A stretch of 64,000 nt of DNA from Flavobacteriales bacterium (GCA_947500875.1 CANMUN010000002.1:31671-95670), one strand, 5' to 3'. Positions 18,391 through 28,328 are shown, numbered from the stretch's first letter. Made by a program: numbers and translations. Notes: generated by a model from the sequence alone, not told the origin.

Positions 18391-18627
18391 ATGTCTGAAA
18401 TTAAAAGTAAAGTAATCGCCATCATTGTTGATAAATTGAACGTTGAAGAAGCTGAAGTAACGGATACTGCAAGTTTCACGAATGATTTAGGTGCGGACTC
18501 TTTAGATACCGTTGAATTGATTATGGAATTCGAAAAACAATTTGGCATTTCCATTCCTGACGATAAAGCAGAAACCATTCAAACGGTTGGCGACGCGGTT
18601 TCGTACATCGAAGAAAACGCGAAATAG
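18391..18627 (+). CDS. acpP: Acyl carrier protein
   Basis: The 78-residue acidic four-helix protein carries growing acyl chains on a phosphopantetheine attached to Ser37 in the motif [10 protein letters not shown]. It has the family's charge pattern and length. fabF follows after 20 bases, the standard acpP-fabF-rnc order of many bacteria. Confidence 0.98.
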   Translation: MSEIKSKVIAIIVDKLNVEEAEVTDTASFTNDLGADSLDTVELIMEFEKQFGISIPDDKAETIQTVGDAVSYIEENAK

Positions 18628-18647
18628 TAAAATTTTATTAGCAACCA

Positions 18648-19901
18648 ATGCAGTTAAAACGAGTCGTTGTAACTGGGCTTGGCGCGCTCACGCCCATCGG
18701 AAATTCTCTAGAAGAATATTGGGAAAACCTCCTTCAAGGGAAGAGCGGAGCAGCCAATATTCAGCAATTCGATGCGTCGTTGTTTAAAACGCATTTTGCG
18801 TGTGAGGTAAAGAATTTTGATGTTGAACAGTTTTTGGACCGTAAAGAGGCTCGAAAATTGGATCAATTCACCCAGTATGCTTTGGTTTCTGTAATGGAAG
18901 CAGTTGAGCACTCCAAAATATTAGAGTCTTCTCCGAATTTGGATAAAATCGGTGTGGTTTGGGGTTCTGGAATTGGTGGATTGAAAACGTTTCAAGACGA
19001 AGCACAAGGGTTTTTTGAAGGGGATGGAACTCCCCGTTTCAACCCGTTTTTCATTCCTAAAATGATCGCGGATATCGCTGCGGGTCATATTTCTATAAAG
19101 TACGGTTTCCGCGGCCCCAACTATGTTACGGTTTCGGCTTGTGCCTCTTCGAACAATGCGCTAATTGATGCATTCAATTTGATTCGACTCGGAAAAGCAG
19201 ATGCCATTGTGAGTGGAGGATCTGAGGCGGCAGTGAATGAAATGGGAATGGGAGGATTCAATGCACTGAAGGCTCTTTCCACGCGAAATGAATCTCCAGA
19301 AACGGCGTCACGCCCGTTCGATTCAGACCGGGACGGTTTTGTTTTAGGTGAAGGAGCAGGAGCGTTAATTCTCGAGGAGTACGAGCACGCAAAACGACGA
19401 GGAGCGACCATTTATGCTGAAATCGTCGGCGGAGGAATGTCGGGAGACGCCCATCACATAACCGCGCCACATCCGGAAGGAATAGGCGCCCGTAATACCA
19501 TGATAGCAGCACTGGAGGACGCTGAAATCGCTCCGGATAAAATCGATTATATCAACGTTCATGGAACGTCGACTCCTTTGGGAGATGTTGCCGAAATCAA
19601 AGCCATTCAAGCGGTCTTCGGAGAGCATGCTTATGCATTGAACATCAGTTCTACGAAGTCCATGACAGGACACCTTTTGGGCGCAGCAGGAGCAATTGAA
19701 GCCATCGCTTGTGTTATGGCAGTTCGTAACGATAAAGTACCACCGACGATTAATCATCAAACGGCAGACCCAGAAATTGATCCAAAAATGAACCTTACGT
19801 TGAATAAGGCCCAAGAAAGACCTGTGCAATATGCCATGTCGAATACGTTTGGTTTTGGTGGACACAATACCAGCGTAATCTTTAAAAAATACGTCCAATA
19901 A
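18648..19901 (+). CDS. fabF: Beta-ketoacyl-ACP synthase II
   Basis: FabF elongates acyl-ACP with malonyl-ACP by decarboxylative condensation. The 417-residue thiolase-fold enzyme has the nucleophile Cys165 in VSACASSNNA, the first active-site His in INVHGTSTPLGD, the second in STKSMTGHLLGAAGA, and the C-terminal NTFGFGGHN. It lies between acpP and rnc. Its TAA is followed immediately by the TTG taken as the rnc start. Confidence 0.98.
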   Translation: MQLKRVVVTGLGALTPIGNSLEEYWENLLQGKSGAANIQQFDASLFKTHFACEVKNFDVEQFLDRKEARKLDQFTQYALVSVMEAVEHSKILESSPNLDKIGVVWGSGIGGLKTFQDEAQGFFEGDGTPRFNPFFIPKMIADIAAGHISIKYGFRGPNYVTVSACASSNNALIDAFNLIRLGKADAIVSGGSEAAVNEMGMGGFNALKALSTRNESPETASRPFDSDRDGFVLGEGAGALILEEYEHAKRRGATIYAEIVGGGMSGDAHHITAPHPEGIGARNTMIAALEDAEIAPDKIDYINVHGTSTPLGDVAEIKAIQAVFGEHAYALNISSTKSMTGHLLGAAGAIEAIACVMAVRNDKVPPTINHQTADPEIDPKMNLTLNKAQERPVQYAMSNTFGFGGHNTSVIFKKYVQ

Positions 19902-20621
19902 TTGGCTATATCCTTACGTATTTTACGCAAGAAACGAAGCGAAGAAGAGATTCTTTTAATACGTTTTATTATTGACCATTTTGGTTATCGTCCCAAAAAA
20001 TTGGAGGTTTTTTGTACCGCATTAACCCACCGATCCATGGAGTTAAGCGATGAATCTAAAAGCAACGAACGATTGGAGTTTTTGGGAGACGCAGTGTTAG
20101 ATGCCGTGGTGGCAGAGTTGCTTTTTAAAAAGTTTCCTGGAAACGATGAAGGGTATTTGACCAAATTAAAATCGAAAGTGGTTAACCGTAAAACGCTGTC
20201 TGACATAGGAGAACGGATGAATATTCGATCGAAGTTGAGGTATAACGACTCTCGGCAAATAAATGTCGCTAGTTTGGAGGGAAATGCCTTTGAGGCGTTA
20301 ATCGGAGCAATTTATTTGGACGGCGGTTTTGAAGTCGCGCGTAAATGCGTTCAAAACCACGTATTAAGGAAGTATGTCGATCTTAACAAACTTTTAGAAG
20401 AAGAAATAGATTTTAAATCGCGTTTAATTATTTGGTGCCAAAAGAAGCGGTTAAAGTTCAGTTTTGATGTGGAAAGTGAACAGCATGTCCGCGGTTCTTG
20501 GGAATATGTGGTACAAATCCATATTAACGGAAGAGAATCTGGTAAGGCAAAAGGTCAATCTAAGAAACAAGCGGAACAATTGGCGGCTCAAGACACCTTG
20601 AAATTATTAGGTGAAATTTAA
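19902..20621 (+). CDS. rnc: Ribonuclease III (TTG start)
   Basis: RNase III cleaves double-stranded RNA in rRNA maturation and mRNA processing. The 239-residue protein has the signature ERLEFLGDAVLD (residues 57-68), the second catalytic site in EGNAFEALIGAIYLDGG, and a C-terminal dsRNA-binding domain (about 170-239, ending KKQAEQLAAQDTLKLL). The start is TTG directly after the fabF stop. The next ATG (near 20037) would delete the conserved ALTHRS segment, so a non-ATG start is forced. Confidence 0.95.
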   Translation: MAISLRILRKKRSEEEILLIRFIIDHFGYRPKKLEVFCTALTHRSMELSDESKSNERLEFLGDAVLDAVVAELLFKKFPGNDEGYLTKLKSKVVNRKTLSDIGERMNIRSKLRYNDSRQINVASLEGNAFEALIGAIYLDGGFEVARKCVQNHVLRKYVDLNKLLEEEIDFKSRLIIWCQKKRLKFSFDVESEQHVRGSWEYVVQIHINGRESGKAKGQSKKQAEQLAAQDTLKLLGEI

Positions 20622-20663
20622 AAGGCATTGTTTTTTTTCGTTACTTTGTAAAAACAATTAGGT

Positions 20664-20894
20664 ATGTGGACAGATTTTGTATACGCTATCGGTGACGCTT
20701 TTCAATGGTCGTTTGGTTTTTTCGAGTTCGTTCAGAATTATTTCAACAACCTCCTGCTTGCTTTAGGTTTTGTTGGGTTTGCTTACTGGATGAGCGTTCA
20801 AAACAAGCTGAGTAAAAAAGCAAACGTTCCATCCGAAGTAAACGAGGATGGTTTCGAGGGTTGGTACAAGGAAGAGAATAGGCAGATTAAATAG
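20664..20894 (+). CDS. Small single-helix membrane protein, conserved hypothetical
   Basis: The 76-residue protein has one clear hydrophobic helix (about residues 28-45, LLLALGFVGFAYWM). An amphipathic aromatic-rich N-terminus precedes it, and a charged tail ending EGWYKEENRQIK follows. I recall similar short proteins in Flavobacteriales but cannot name a function. A -7-like TTACTTTG lies 15 bases before the ATG, and a strong terminator follows 25 bases after the stop, so it is probably monocistronic. Confidence 0.65.
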   Translation: MWTDFVYAIGDAFQWSFGFFEFVQNYFNNLLLALGFVGFAYWMSVQNKLSKKANVPSEVNEDGFEGWYKEENRQIK

Positions 20895-20914
20895 CATTAA
20901 TTTTAAAGTAAATA

Positions 20915-20944
20915 AAAAAGGGGAAGCACAAGCTTCCCCTTTTT
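20915..20944. terminator. Bidirectional intrinsic terminator
   Basis: The stem GGGGAAGC / GCTTCCCC (20920-20927 and 20932-20939) with loop ACAA is flanked by A5 on the left and a T-run on the right. It can end both the small membrane gene (plus) and sdhB (minus, ends 20961). Confidence 0.9.
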
Positions 20945-20960
20945 GTTTTGTATAACGGGT

Positions 20961-21728
20961 CTATTTGGAGGATTTTACCGCTGAAATAAGGAATTCCCGG
21001 TTCATTCTAGCAATGTTCTCTATGGAAATCCCTTTCGGACATTCTACTTCACAAGCGCCTGTATTGGTGCAATTACCAAAGCCTTCTTCATCCATTTGAC
21101 GCACCATATTTAAAACGCGTTCTTGAGCTTCCACTTTTCCTTGAGGAAGCAAAGCATATTGAGAAACTTTAGCTCCTACAAAAAGCATGGCAGAACTGTT
21201 TTTACAAGCCGCAACACAAGCGCCACACCCGATGCACGCAGCCGCTTCAAAGGCTTTATCTGCGTCTTCTTTTGGAATGGGAATAGCATTGGCATCCATC
21301 GTCCTTCCGGAAGTATTAACGGAAACAAAACCTCCCGCTTGTTGAATTCTATCAAACGCCGAACGGTCTACCACGAGGTCTTTTACAATAGGGAAGGCTC
21401 GAGACCTCCACGGTTCAACATAAATCGTTTCTCCGTCCTTGAATTTACGCATGTGAAGCTGACACGTGGTGGTACCTGTATCCGGACCATGCGCACGGCC
21501 GTTGATGTATAAAGAGCACATTCCGCAAATACCCTCACGGCAATCGTGATCGAAAGCTACCGGTGATTTTTGCTCGTTGATGAGCTGTTCGTTCAATTGG
21601 TCCAACATCTCAAGAAAGGAGCTGTCCGTAGAAACGTTATTTAAGGCATAGGTTTCCAAGGCCCCTTTGGCTTGGCTGTTTTTCTGCCGCCAAATTTTAA
21701 GCGTAATATTGATGAATTTCGTTGCCAT
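20961..21728 (-). CDS. sdhB: Succinate dehydrogenase/fumarate reductase iron-sulfur subunit
   Basis: SdhB passes electrons from SdhA flavin to the membrane subunit. The 255-residue protein has the [2Fe-2S] ligands in [12 protein letters not shown] plus a later Cys (TTTCQLH). The [4Fe-4S]/[3Fe-4S] ligands are in [15 protein letters not shown] and [14 protein letters not shown]. It is the last gene of sdhCAB, 8 bases after sdhA, and a bidirectional terminator lies just beyond its stop. Confidence 0.97.
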   Translation of the reverse strand: MATKFINITLKIWRQKNSQAKGALETYALNNVSTDSSFLEMLDQLNEQLINEQKSPVAFDHDCREGICGMCSLYINGRAHGPDTGTTTCQLHMRKFKDGETIYVEPWRSRAFPIVKDLVVDRSAFDRIQQAGGFVSVNTSGRTMDANAIPIPKEDADKAFEAAACIGCGACVAACKNSSAMLFVGAKVSQYALLPQGKVEAQERVLNMVRQMDEEGFGNCTNTGACEVECPKGISIENIARMNREFLISAVKSSK

Positions 21729-21736
21729 AATTTTCG

Positions 21737-23749
21737 TTATTTATAGTTTCGTGCTGCGATTTTAATGAATTCATAGTCCAGCTTTTCTTCATGTAGAGTA
21801 GCTTTACTTGCATCTGGACCCGTATATTCCCATGCCGCCACCATTTTATACCGCTCGTCGTTGCGTAGGGTTTCTCCTTCTCCGTCTTGATATTCCTCCC
21901 TAAAGTGTCCTCCGCACGATTCATTTCGGTTCAAGGCGTCCACGGCCATCAATTGACCTAGCTCTAAGAAATCAGCAACACGAAGGGCTTTTTCCAATTC
22001 AGGATTCAATTCGTTGGCATCCCCCGGAACTTGTACGTCTCGGTAAAATTCTTCGCGTAATGCAGCAATTTCCTCTGTGGCCTGTTTAAGCCCGGCCTCA
22101 TTTCGTCCCATTCCAACTTTATTCCACATGATCAGACCGAGTTTTTTGTGGAAGTAATCCACAGAACGAGAGCCTTCATTGCTTAGGAACATCTGGATCC
22201 GGTCCTTTACTTCTTTTTCCGCCGCATCAAATTCGGGTGCATCCGTAGAAACTTTACCGGTTCGAATGTCATCGGCCAGATAATTCGAGAGGGTATAAGG
22301 CAATACGAAGTAACCGTCGGCTAAGCCCTGCATCAAAGCGGATGCGCCAAGACGGTTTGCACCGTGGTCGGAAAAATTCGCCTCACCCGTTACAAAACAA
22401 CCGGGAATGGTGCTTTGCAAGTTATAATCAACCCATACTCCCCCCATGGTGTAATGCACTGCGGGATATATCTTCATCGGCGTTTCATACGGATTTTCAT
22501 CCGTGATTTTTTCGTACATCGCAAAAAGGTTTCCATACTTTTCTTCAATCCACTTTTTCCCCAAGGCTAGGATGGTTTCTTGCGAAGGATTATGGTCTCC
22601 TTTGGCGTAGGCCGCTTGTTTTCCTTTGCTTTGAATTTCCGATGAAAAATCAAGGTATACGCCCTCGTTTGTATCGTTGGCTTCAATGCCGATACCGGCA
22701 TCGCAACGTTCTTTTGCGGCGCGAGAAGCAACGTCTCTAGGAACTAAGTTGCCAAACGCAGGATATCGGCGCTCCAAGAAATAATCTCGCTCGTCTTCGG
22801 CAATTTGAGTTGGTTTTAAACGGCCTTCACGAATGGCTTCTGCGTCTTCTTTTTTCTTCGGCACCCAAATTCTTCCCGAGTTTCTCAAGGACTCCGACAT
22901 CAACGTTAGTTTCGACTGATTGGTTCCGTGAACCGGGATGCACGTAGGGTGAATTTGCACAAAGCAAGGATTGGCAAAGTATGCGCCTCTTTTGTGAACC
23001 TTCCATCCCGCAGAAACGTTGCTTCCCATCGCATTTGTGGAGAGGAAGTACACGTTCCCGTAGCCTCCTGAGGCAATTACCACCGCATGAGCGCTGTGCC
23101 GTTCAATTTCTCCCGTAATCAGATTCCGTGCAATAATCCCTCGGGCTTTTCCATCGATGACCACCAAGTCCATCATTTCATGACGGCTGTACATCGTTAC
23201 TCTACCTTGTCCAATTTGACGTGAAAGCGCGGAATACGCTCCCAAAAGCAGTTGTTGTCCTGTTTGACCCGCAGCATAAAACGTTCGTTGTACTTGGGTC
23301 CCTCCAAACGAACGGTTGTCTAATAATCCCCCGTATTCTCTTGCGAAAGGAACTCCTTGAGCAACGCATTGATCGATAATGTTTCCGGAAACTTCTGCCA
23401 AACGGTAAACGTTGGCTTCGCGGGCGCGGTAATCTCCACCCTTAATGGTGTCATAAAACAAACGATAAACAGAGTCTCCGTCGTTTTGGTAGTTTTTCGC
23501 AGCGTTGATGCCTCCTTGTGCTGCAATGGAATGCGCTCTTCGCGGCGAGTCTTGGAAACAAAAAGCTTTTACATTGTACCCCATCTCGCCAAGGGAAGCT
23601 GCGGCAGAAGCTCCGGCCAAACCGGTTCCAACAACGATTACATCGATTTTTGGACGGTTATTGGGCGCTACCAATTTCATGTGGTTTTTGTGGTTGGTCC
23701 ACTTTTCAGCTAAGGGGCCTTCCGGTATTTTAGCGTCTAATTTTGACAT
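21737..23749 (-). CDS. sdhA: Succinate dehydrogenase/fumarate reductase flavoprotein subunit
   Basis: SdhA holds covalent FAD and the dicarboxylate site. The 670-residue protein has the FAD-binding motif [17 protein letters not shown] (about 42-58), the FAD-attachment His in [14 protein letters not shown], the catalytic loop around HPTCIP, and ARNYK at the C-terminus. The length matches the Bacteroidota/epsilonproteobacterial type B SdhA (~650-670) rather than the ~590-residue mitochondrial type. It lies between sdhC and sdhB. Confidence 0.97.
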   Translation of the reverse strand: MSKLDAKIPEGPLAEKWTNHKNHMKLVAPNNRPKIDVIVVGTGLAGASAAASLGEMGYNVKAFCFQDSPRRAHSIAAQGGINAAKNYQNDGDSVYRLFYDTIKGGDYRAREANVYRLAEVSGNIIDQCVAQGVPFAREYGGLLDNRSFGGTQVQRTFYAAGQTGQQLLLGAYSALSRQIGQGRVTMYSRHEMMDLVVIDGKARGIIARNLITGEIERHSAHAVVIASGGYGNVYFLSTNAMGSNVSAGWKVHKRGAYFANPCFVQIHPTCIPVHGTNQSKLTLMSESLRNSGRIWVPKKKEDAEAIREGRLKPTQIAEDERDYFLERRYPAFGNLVPRDVASRAAKERCDAGIGIEANDTNEGVYLDFSSEIQSKGKQAAYAKGDHNPSQETILALGKKWIEEKYGNLFAMYEKITDENPYETPMKIYPAVHYTMGGVWVDYNLQSTIPGCFVTGEANFSDHGANRLGASALMQGLADGYFVLPYTLSNYLADDIRTGKVSTDAPEFDAAEKEVKDRIQMFLSNEGSRSVDYFHKKLGLIMWNKVGMGRNEAGLKQATEEIAALREEFYRDVQVPGDANELNPELEKALRVADFLELGQLMAVDALNRNESCGGHFREEYQDGEGETLRNDERYKMVAAWEYTGPDASKATLHEEKLDYEFIKIAARNYK

Positions 23750-23767
23750 CGTGATGAGATTAAATCG

Positions 23768-24613
23768 TTATTTCAAATAAATTAAAACGGTGATAAGGGC
23801 AAACAACCCGGGAACAAGTACAGCGAAAAGTTTTCCTGCATTGTGGATTAGTGGCGTGTAACGCTTGTGGTTCAGACCGAGGGACTGAAATCCCGAAGCG
23901 AAACCGTGCCACAAGTGAAATGCTAAAGCGCCCATAGAAAACACATACAAGAGCATGTAAGCTAGGGCCATATCATTTTTCTTCGGGTTGAAGAAGTCCA
24001 TAACCACCGTATGCAAATCTTTGTATCCTTCCGCAACTTTAACGTTGATGCTGGCCATATAAAGTTCAGTCTTGTTTTTTACCACTACTTCATCGCTTTT
24101 GGGGATGATTTGCATGTTGTGGGTATAATACACTTCTTGTTTTTGAGCAGCTCCCATTGGGCCCGGTACAGAAACGGTGTAGGTGTGTAAAGGAATGTCT
24201 TCTTTAATTTTCGCTTTCCACCAAAAATTGGCCATGTGGGTTACAATGAAAACAAGAATCAAAGTTCCCAATACTGCCATGTAGCGTGAGGGTAGAGCGC
24301 TGTTGGCTCCAGGCTTGCTGTAAGCATAGCCTTGAGGTCGAGCTTTTTTGTTTTGGTAGGTAAGGTAAAACCCTTGTGCCGCGTGAAAAATAATGGAAAA
24401 ATACGTCACATACGAAAGCACCTTGATAAAAGGATTATGTCCCATGAAATAGGCATATTCGTTAAAGGCTCTACGGCCTTCTTCACCTGTTTTCAAGATT
24501 AACTGCATGTTCCCGGCAAGGTGACCTATTAAAAAGGTGCAAAGGAATAAACCGGTTAAGGCCATCCATACCTTTTTAACAATGGAAGAGTTGAGCATGG
24601 TTTTTATCGACAT
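23768..24613 (-). CDS. sdhC: Succinate dehydrogenase cytochrome b subunit with insert
   Basis: This single fused membrane anchor (type B SDH) has five helices and binds two haems through His residues such as LIGHLAGN (about 27-34), HAAQGFYLTY, VTHMANFWW and FHLWHGFASGFQ. It transfers electrons to menaquinone. At 281 residues it is longer than the ~220-235 usual in the phylum. The extra length sits at about residues 135-185 (from IPLHTYTVSVPG to ELYMASINV), a polar stretch between helices three and four that would face one side of the membrane. First gene of sdhCAB. Confidence 0.93.
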   Translation of the reverse strand: MSIKTMLNSSIVKKVWMALTGLFLCTFLIGHLAGNMQLILKTGEEGRRAFNEYAYFMGHNPFIKVLSYVTYFSIIFHAAQGFYLTYQNKKARPQGYAYSKPGANSALPSRYMAVLGTLILVFIVTHMANFWWKAKIKEDIPLHTYTVSVPGPMGAAQKQEVYYTHNMQIIPKSDEVVVKNKTELYMASINVKVAEGYKDLHTVVMDFFNPKKNDMALAYMLLYVFSMGALAFHLWHGFASGFQSLGLNHKRYTPLIHNAGKLFAVLVPGLFALITVLIYLK

Positions 24614-24632
24614 AAGTTAATTTTTAACGTTA

Positions 24633-24640
24633 CAAAGGTA
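24633..24640 (-). promoter_or_regulatory. -7 box of sdhCAB promoter
   Basis: TACCTTTG on the minus strand is a full TAnnTTTG match, with 19 bases between the box and the sdhC ATG. Confidence 0.6.
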
Positions 24641-24687
24641 CGGCTATCAACAAATAAATCCGCGGTGGGTTTTTATTTAGAATGATT

Positions 24688-25581
24688 TTAGATAAACAAC
24701 GAAGACCCTTGTTCAGTAACGGTTAATCGGACCGATTTCCCCAAGATAAGCGCCTGATTATCATCGATGTGGCCCGCAGGAACCCCGAAAGCTACAGGGA
24801 TGTTTAAGTTGCCGACTTGCTCCACTACCAATTCCTCTAGGGTTTTACCGAACGGCACGTCTGTATCTTCCATGTCCGTAAATCCTCCAAGAATTAGCCC
24901 TTTGATGTTATGAAAGGCTCCCGCCATCCGCAAGGCGTACAGCATGCGGTCTATTTTATACAGGTGTTCTCCCACATCTTCTAAAAACAAAATTTTGTCG
25001 CGAAAATCACAACACAGGGGGGTCCCTAATTGGCTGTAGACCAAGGTCATGTTACCACCGATCAGCACGCCCGAACATTCCCCCAATTGGTTAAGGGGGT
25101 GTTTTGGCCCAGTTACAGCAAAGGGCTTCCCAAACAAAGCCTTTTTCAAGCTAGATAGCGCACTTTCACTTCCTGTGGTAAAGCCCAAGGGCATGATTCC
25201 ATGAATGCTCTGAAACCCTTCTTGTTGAATTTTCTGATGCAAGAGGGTAATGTCGCTGAAGCCAATAACCCACTTAGGACGTTGTCGAAAACGATCCCAA
25301 GAAAGGTGCTCAATCAGTCGAACGCAACCATAACCTCCTCGAGCACACACAATGGCCGCAAACTCCGGTGCATCAAGTCCCTTTTGAAAGTCAGCGAGCC
25401 GTTCTTGGTCGGTTCCTGAAAAATAATGATACCGGCCTAAGCAATGTTCGGCGATTTCAACGCTTAATCCCCAGCTTTCGATCATTTCTTTTGCCGCATA
25501 AACGGGGGACTCTTCAATGGCTTTTGCCGGTGCGGTAAGGTAAACGGTGTCTCCAGCGCTTAAAAAAGGGGGGGCAATCAT
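24688..25581 (-). CDS. LD-carboxypeptidase (peptidase S66)
   Basis: This serine peptidase family trims the terminal D-Ala from muropeptide tetrapeptides (LdcA) during murein recycling. The 297-residue protein has the family motifs ARGGYGCVRLI (80-90) and VIGFSDITLLH with the nucleophile Ser109. GGNMTLVYSQLG, FLEDVGEHLYKIDRML and a C-terminal Glu/His pair region (PAGHIDDNQAL) follow. No signal peptide is seen, so it is cytoplasmic. Its start overlaps the ispD stop as ATGA. Confidence 0.92.
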   Translation of the reverse strand: MIAPPFLSAGDTVYLTAPAKAIEESPVYAAKEMIESWGLSVEIAEHCLGRYHYFSGTDQERLADFQKGLDAPEFAAIVCARGGYGCVRLIEHLSWDRFRQRPKWVIGFSDITLLHQKIQQEGFQSIHGIMPLGFTTGSESALSSLKKALFGKPFAVTGPKHPLNQLGECSGVLIGGNMTLVYSQLGTPLCCDFRDKILFLEDVGEHLYKIDRMLYALRMAGAFHNIKGLILGGFTDMEDTDVPFGKTLEELVVEQVGNLNIPVAFGVPAGHIDDNQALILGKSVRLTVTEQGSSLFI

Positions 25582-26246
25582 GGTTGAGCGATGAGGTGTT
25601 GAGCAAGCATTAAATCCAAGGGGGTCGTGATTTTGATGTTTTCGTCGTTGCCTTGTATCAGTCCCACCTTTTTGCCGATCCGTTCCACAAGGCTTGCATC
25701 ATCGGTAAGGCTTGGGTCGAACGCCTGTTGATAGGCTGTGCGTAAAATCTCGGTGGCAAAACATTGAGGGGTTTGTACGCTCAGGTACTCACTCCGAGGA
25801 ACCGCCTGGCTGCCGTTCAGCGTTGATTTTCGAAGCGAGTCCCTCAAAGGAACGACCGGCACAACGCCGTCGTTCGATGCGATAGCCGCTTGGATTCTTT
25901 CCACGGTTTCTCGCGAAACAAAGGGTCGAACTGCGTCGTGAACCCCGGTCCAAGGCGTATCCACCAAGGCAAGCGCGTTTTTAACGGAGTCGTAGCGCTC
26001 TCGGCCCCCATCGACCAGCACGCAGCGCTTTTCCAAAGAAAATCCTCGAAGGTGCGCTTGCACATAGTCCCTCCACAAAGGATCCATTGACACAATGAAT
26101 TTGGGTTCTTCAAAATAGCGATCTAAGGCAAGTAAGGTGTGTAACAGAATCGGTTTTTCTTGAATTTCCAAGTATTGTTTGGGTCGGTCGGCCCCCATGC
26201 GAGAACCAACACCCCCAGAAGGAACAATAAGCGTCCAAGGATTCAT
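25578..26246 (-). CDS. ispD: 2-C-methyl-D-erythritol 4-phosphate cytidylyltransferase
   Basis: IspD makes CDP-methylerythritol in the MEP isoprenoid pathway, which also feeds the carotenoids encoded at 12-14 kb. The 222-residue protein has the nucleotide-binding PSGGVGSRMG-(x)-RPKQYLEI, GRERYDSVKNAL, VHDAVRPFVS, QTPQCF and TDDASLVER. A TTG two codons upstream is in frame, but it overlaps the -7 box TATTTTTG. ATG 26246, 3 bases after the box, is therefore preferred and the mRNA is likely leaderless. It is coupled to the LD-carboxypeptidase gene. Confidence 0.95.
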   Translation of the reverse strand: MNPWTLIVPSGGVGSRMGADRPKQYLEIQEKPILLHTLLALDRYFEEPKFIVSMDPLWRDYVQAHLRGFSLEKRCVLVDGGRERYDSVKNALALVDTPWTGVHDAVRPFVSRETVERIQAAIASNDGVVPVVPLRDSLRKSTLNGSQAVPRSEYLSVQTPQCFATEILRTAYQQAFDPSLTDDASLVERIGKKVGLIQGNDENIKITTPLDLMLAQHLIAQP

Positions 26247-26249
26247 GCT

Positions 26250-26257
26250 CAAAAATA
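26250..26257 (-). promoter_or_regulatory. -7 box of ispD, 3 bases before ATG
   Basis: TATTTTTG then AGC then ATG on the minus strand. The box decides the start, since the alternative TTG lies inside it. Confidence 0.5.
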
Positions 26258-26314
26258 AGCATATTCTTTCATCAATTCCTCGCGGACCTTGAGCAGGAAT
26301 ATCCTTCCTTTTCC

Positions 26315-26322
26315 TACCTTTG
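26315..26322 (+). promoter_or_regulatory. -7 box of cysS promoter
   Basis: TACCTTTG is a full match and ends 16 bases before the cysS ATG. A TTG at 26289-26291 lies 23 bases upstream, slightly long for a -33 element. Confidence 0.55.
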
Positions 26323-26338
26323 CTTCATTAATTAATCC

Positions 26339-27802
26339 ATGACGCCTAATAAATCCTTGCACTTATATAACAGCCTAAGCGGGAAAAAAGAACCCTTTGT
26401 TCCCATCCACGAAGGCCGAGTGGGAATGTACGTTTGCGGTCCCACCTTGTACAGCGAGCCGCACATGGGCAACATGCGCACCTTTATCAATTTTGACTTC
26501 ATTTACCGTTGCCTTTTGCATTTTGGCTATCAGGTAAAATATGTTCGAAACATTACCGATGCAGGACATATCACCAATAGTGCAGGCCAAGAAGTGGATA
26601 GCATCGGAAGCGCTGCTCGTTTAGAACAAGTTCAGCCCCTTGAAATCGTGTACAAATACAATGTTAAATTTCAGGAGTTACAACGGCTCTACAACTTGCT
26701 GCCACCCAACATTGAACCCACGGCAACAGCGCACATACAGGAACAAATTGAGGTTATCGAACAAATTTTGGAAAACGGATTCGCTTACGTTGAAAACGGG
26801 TCGGTGTACTTCGACGTTAAAGCGTATTTGCAGCATTTTCCTTACGGAGAGCTTAGTGGACGAAAAGTGGAAGAATTGGAACACGAAACCCGAGCCTTGA
26901 ATGCACAAGAAGAAAAACGTTTTTTTGCCGACTTCGCCCTTTGGAAAAAAGCCCAACCTGACGACATGCAAGTTTGGCGAAGCCCTTGGGGTAATGGCAA
27001 TCCCGGTTGGCACATTGAATGCACGGCAATGTCGACAAAATACCTGGGAAAACAATTCGATATTCACGGAGGAGGCATGGATTTAAAGTTTCCTCACCAC
27101 GAAGACGAAATCGCACAGAATTGTGGCTCTTTTGGTTGCAATCCCGCACGTTATTGGTTGCATGCCAACATGCTGAACGTCAACGGGCAGAAAATGAGTA
27201 AGTCTTTTGGCAACTATTTCTTGCCCAAGGAAATAGTGGAAGGAAGCTCTCCCTTGTTCAGCAAGCCCTATGCGGCGTCGGTGGTACGGTTTTTCATGCT
27301 CCAAGCCCATTATCGCAGCACCCTCGACATCACCGAAGAAGCCTTGAACGCCTCTGAAAAAGGATTTGAGCGCCTTATGGAAGGGCTTTCGCTATTGGAC
27401 AAGGTCAGCCCGAGTAAGGAATCAAGTTTTTCCGTAGAAGACTGGAAACAAAGCGCAGAATCCGCCTTATTGGACGATTTTAATGCCCCTATCTTAATTG
27501 CAAACCTCTTTGAGGCCGTTAAACAAATCCACGCACTCAACGAAGGTAAAGCGCAACTCAACGAAACGGACTTGTCCTTGTTCAAGGCCACTCTTGCGCA
27601 TTTAACGTTTGAGGTATTAGGCATTGAGCCAATTGAAAACCAAGGAAACGATCGATTGGCCGGCGTTATGGAAGTCGTAATGGCCTTGCGTCAAAAAGCC
27701 CGAGAACAAAAAGATTGGGCAAGCTCCGACATGATCCGAGACGGACTCGCTAAAGCCGGGATTCAAATCAAAGACGGTAAAGAAGGAACTACATGGGGGT
27801 AA
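26339..27802 (+). CDS. cysS: Cysteine--tRNA ligase
   Basis: This class Ia synthetase charges tRNA-Cys. The 487-residue protein has CGPTLYSEPHMGNMRTF, with zinc ligand Cys33 and the HIGH-equivalent HMGN (42-45). WHIECTAMS and FPHHEDEIAQ carry more zinc ligands, and the KMSKS loop is GQKMSKSFGN (around 284-293). The C-terminal helical anticodon-binding domain ends with KDGKEGTTWG. The gamma-carbonic-anhydrase-like gene follows after 1 base. Confidence 0.97.
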   Translation: MTPNKSLHLYNSLSGKKEPFVPIHEGRVGMYVCGPTLYSEPHMGNMRTFINFDFIYRCLLHFGYQVKYVRNITDAGHITNSAGQEVDSIGSAARLEQVQPLEIVYKYNVKFQELQRLYNLLPPNIEPTATAHIQEQIEVIEQILENGFAYVENGSVYFDVKAYLQHFPYGELSGRKVEELEHETRALNAQEEKRFFADFALWKKAQPDDMQVWRSPWGNGNPGWHIECTAMSTKYLGKQFDIHGGGMDLKFPHHEDEIAQNCGSFGCNPARYWLHANMLNVNGQKMSKSFGNYFLPKEIVEGSSPLFSKPYAASVVRFFMLQAHYRSTLDITEEALNASEKGFERLMEGLSLLDKVSPSKESSFSVEDWKQSAESALLDDFNAPILIANLFEAVKQIHALNEGKAQLNETDLSLFKATLAHLTFEVLGIEPIENQGNDRLAGVMEVVMALRQKAREQKDWASSDMIRDGLAKAGIQIKDGKEGTTWG

Positions 27803-27803
27803 T

Positions 27804-28328
27804 ATGGCATTAATAAAAGCTTGCAGGGGCCATGAACCCTCCTTTGGAAACAACTGCTATTTAGCGGAAAACGCTACCGTAGTGGGGGATGTTATCATGG
27901 GCGACGATTGTTCCGTTTGGTTCAATGCGGTCGTTCGTGGCGATGTAAATTCCATCCGCATAGGCAACCAAGTCAACATACAAGACGGTGCCGTGTTGCA
28001 TTGCACCTACGAGAAGACGACCTTAACCCTGGGCAATGCCGTATCCGTTGGTCATAATGCCTTGGTGCACGGCTGCACCGTTGAAAACGAAGTGTTGATT
28101 GGCATGGGGGCTATTGTGATGGACCACTGCTATATTGAATCCAATTGCATCATTGCAGCGGGAGCAGTGCTTTTAGAAGGAACGCGGGTTGAATCTTGGA
28201 GCGTTTATGCAGGCGTTCCCGCCAAAAAGGTGAAAACACTGAGCCCCGAACTGTTTGCCGGGGAAGTTCAGCGGATTAGTAAAAACTACATGCTTTACGC
28301 AAGCTGGTTTAAAGACGAAAGTCATTAA
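27804..28328 (+). CDS. Gamma-carbonic-anhydrase-like hexapeptide-repeat protein (YrdA family)
   Basis: The 174-residue left-handed beta-helix protein has many hexapeptide repeats (NATVVGDVIMGDDCSVW, LIGMGAIVMDH) and the metal-ligand pattern of the family. The ligands are His in VLHCT, then VGHNALVHGC with two His. A C-terminal helix packs over the helix barrel. Family members include active gamma carbonic anhydrases and many with no measured activity. It starts 1 base after cysS and is probably co-transcribed. The reaction is unproven. Confidence 0.85.
   Translation: MALIKACRGHEPSFGNNCYLAENATVVGDVIMGDDCSVWFNAVVRGDVNSIRIGNQVNIQDGAVLHCTYEKTTLTLGNAVSVGHNALVHGCTVENEVLIGMGAIVMDHCYIESNCIIAAGAVLLEGTRVESWSVYAGVPAKKVKTLSPELFAGEVQRISKNYMLYASWFKDESH

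Noticed and set aside
19365..19898. 177-codon minus-strand frame opposite fabF
   Set aside because: Antisense to fabF catalytic segments; composition follows the fabF codons in reverse.
26250..26252. TTG as the ispD start
   Set aside because: The TTG lies within the -7 box TATTTTTG; an RNA starting at that promoter would not include it.
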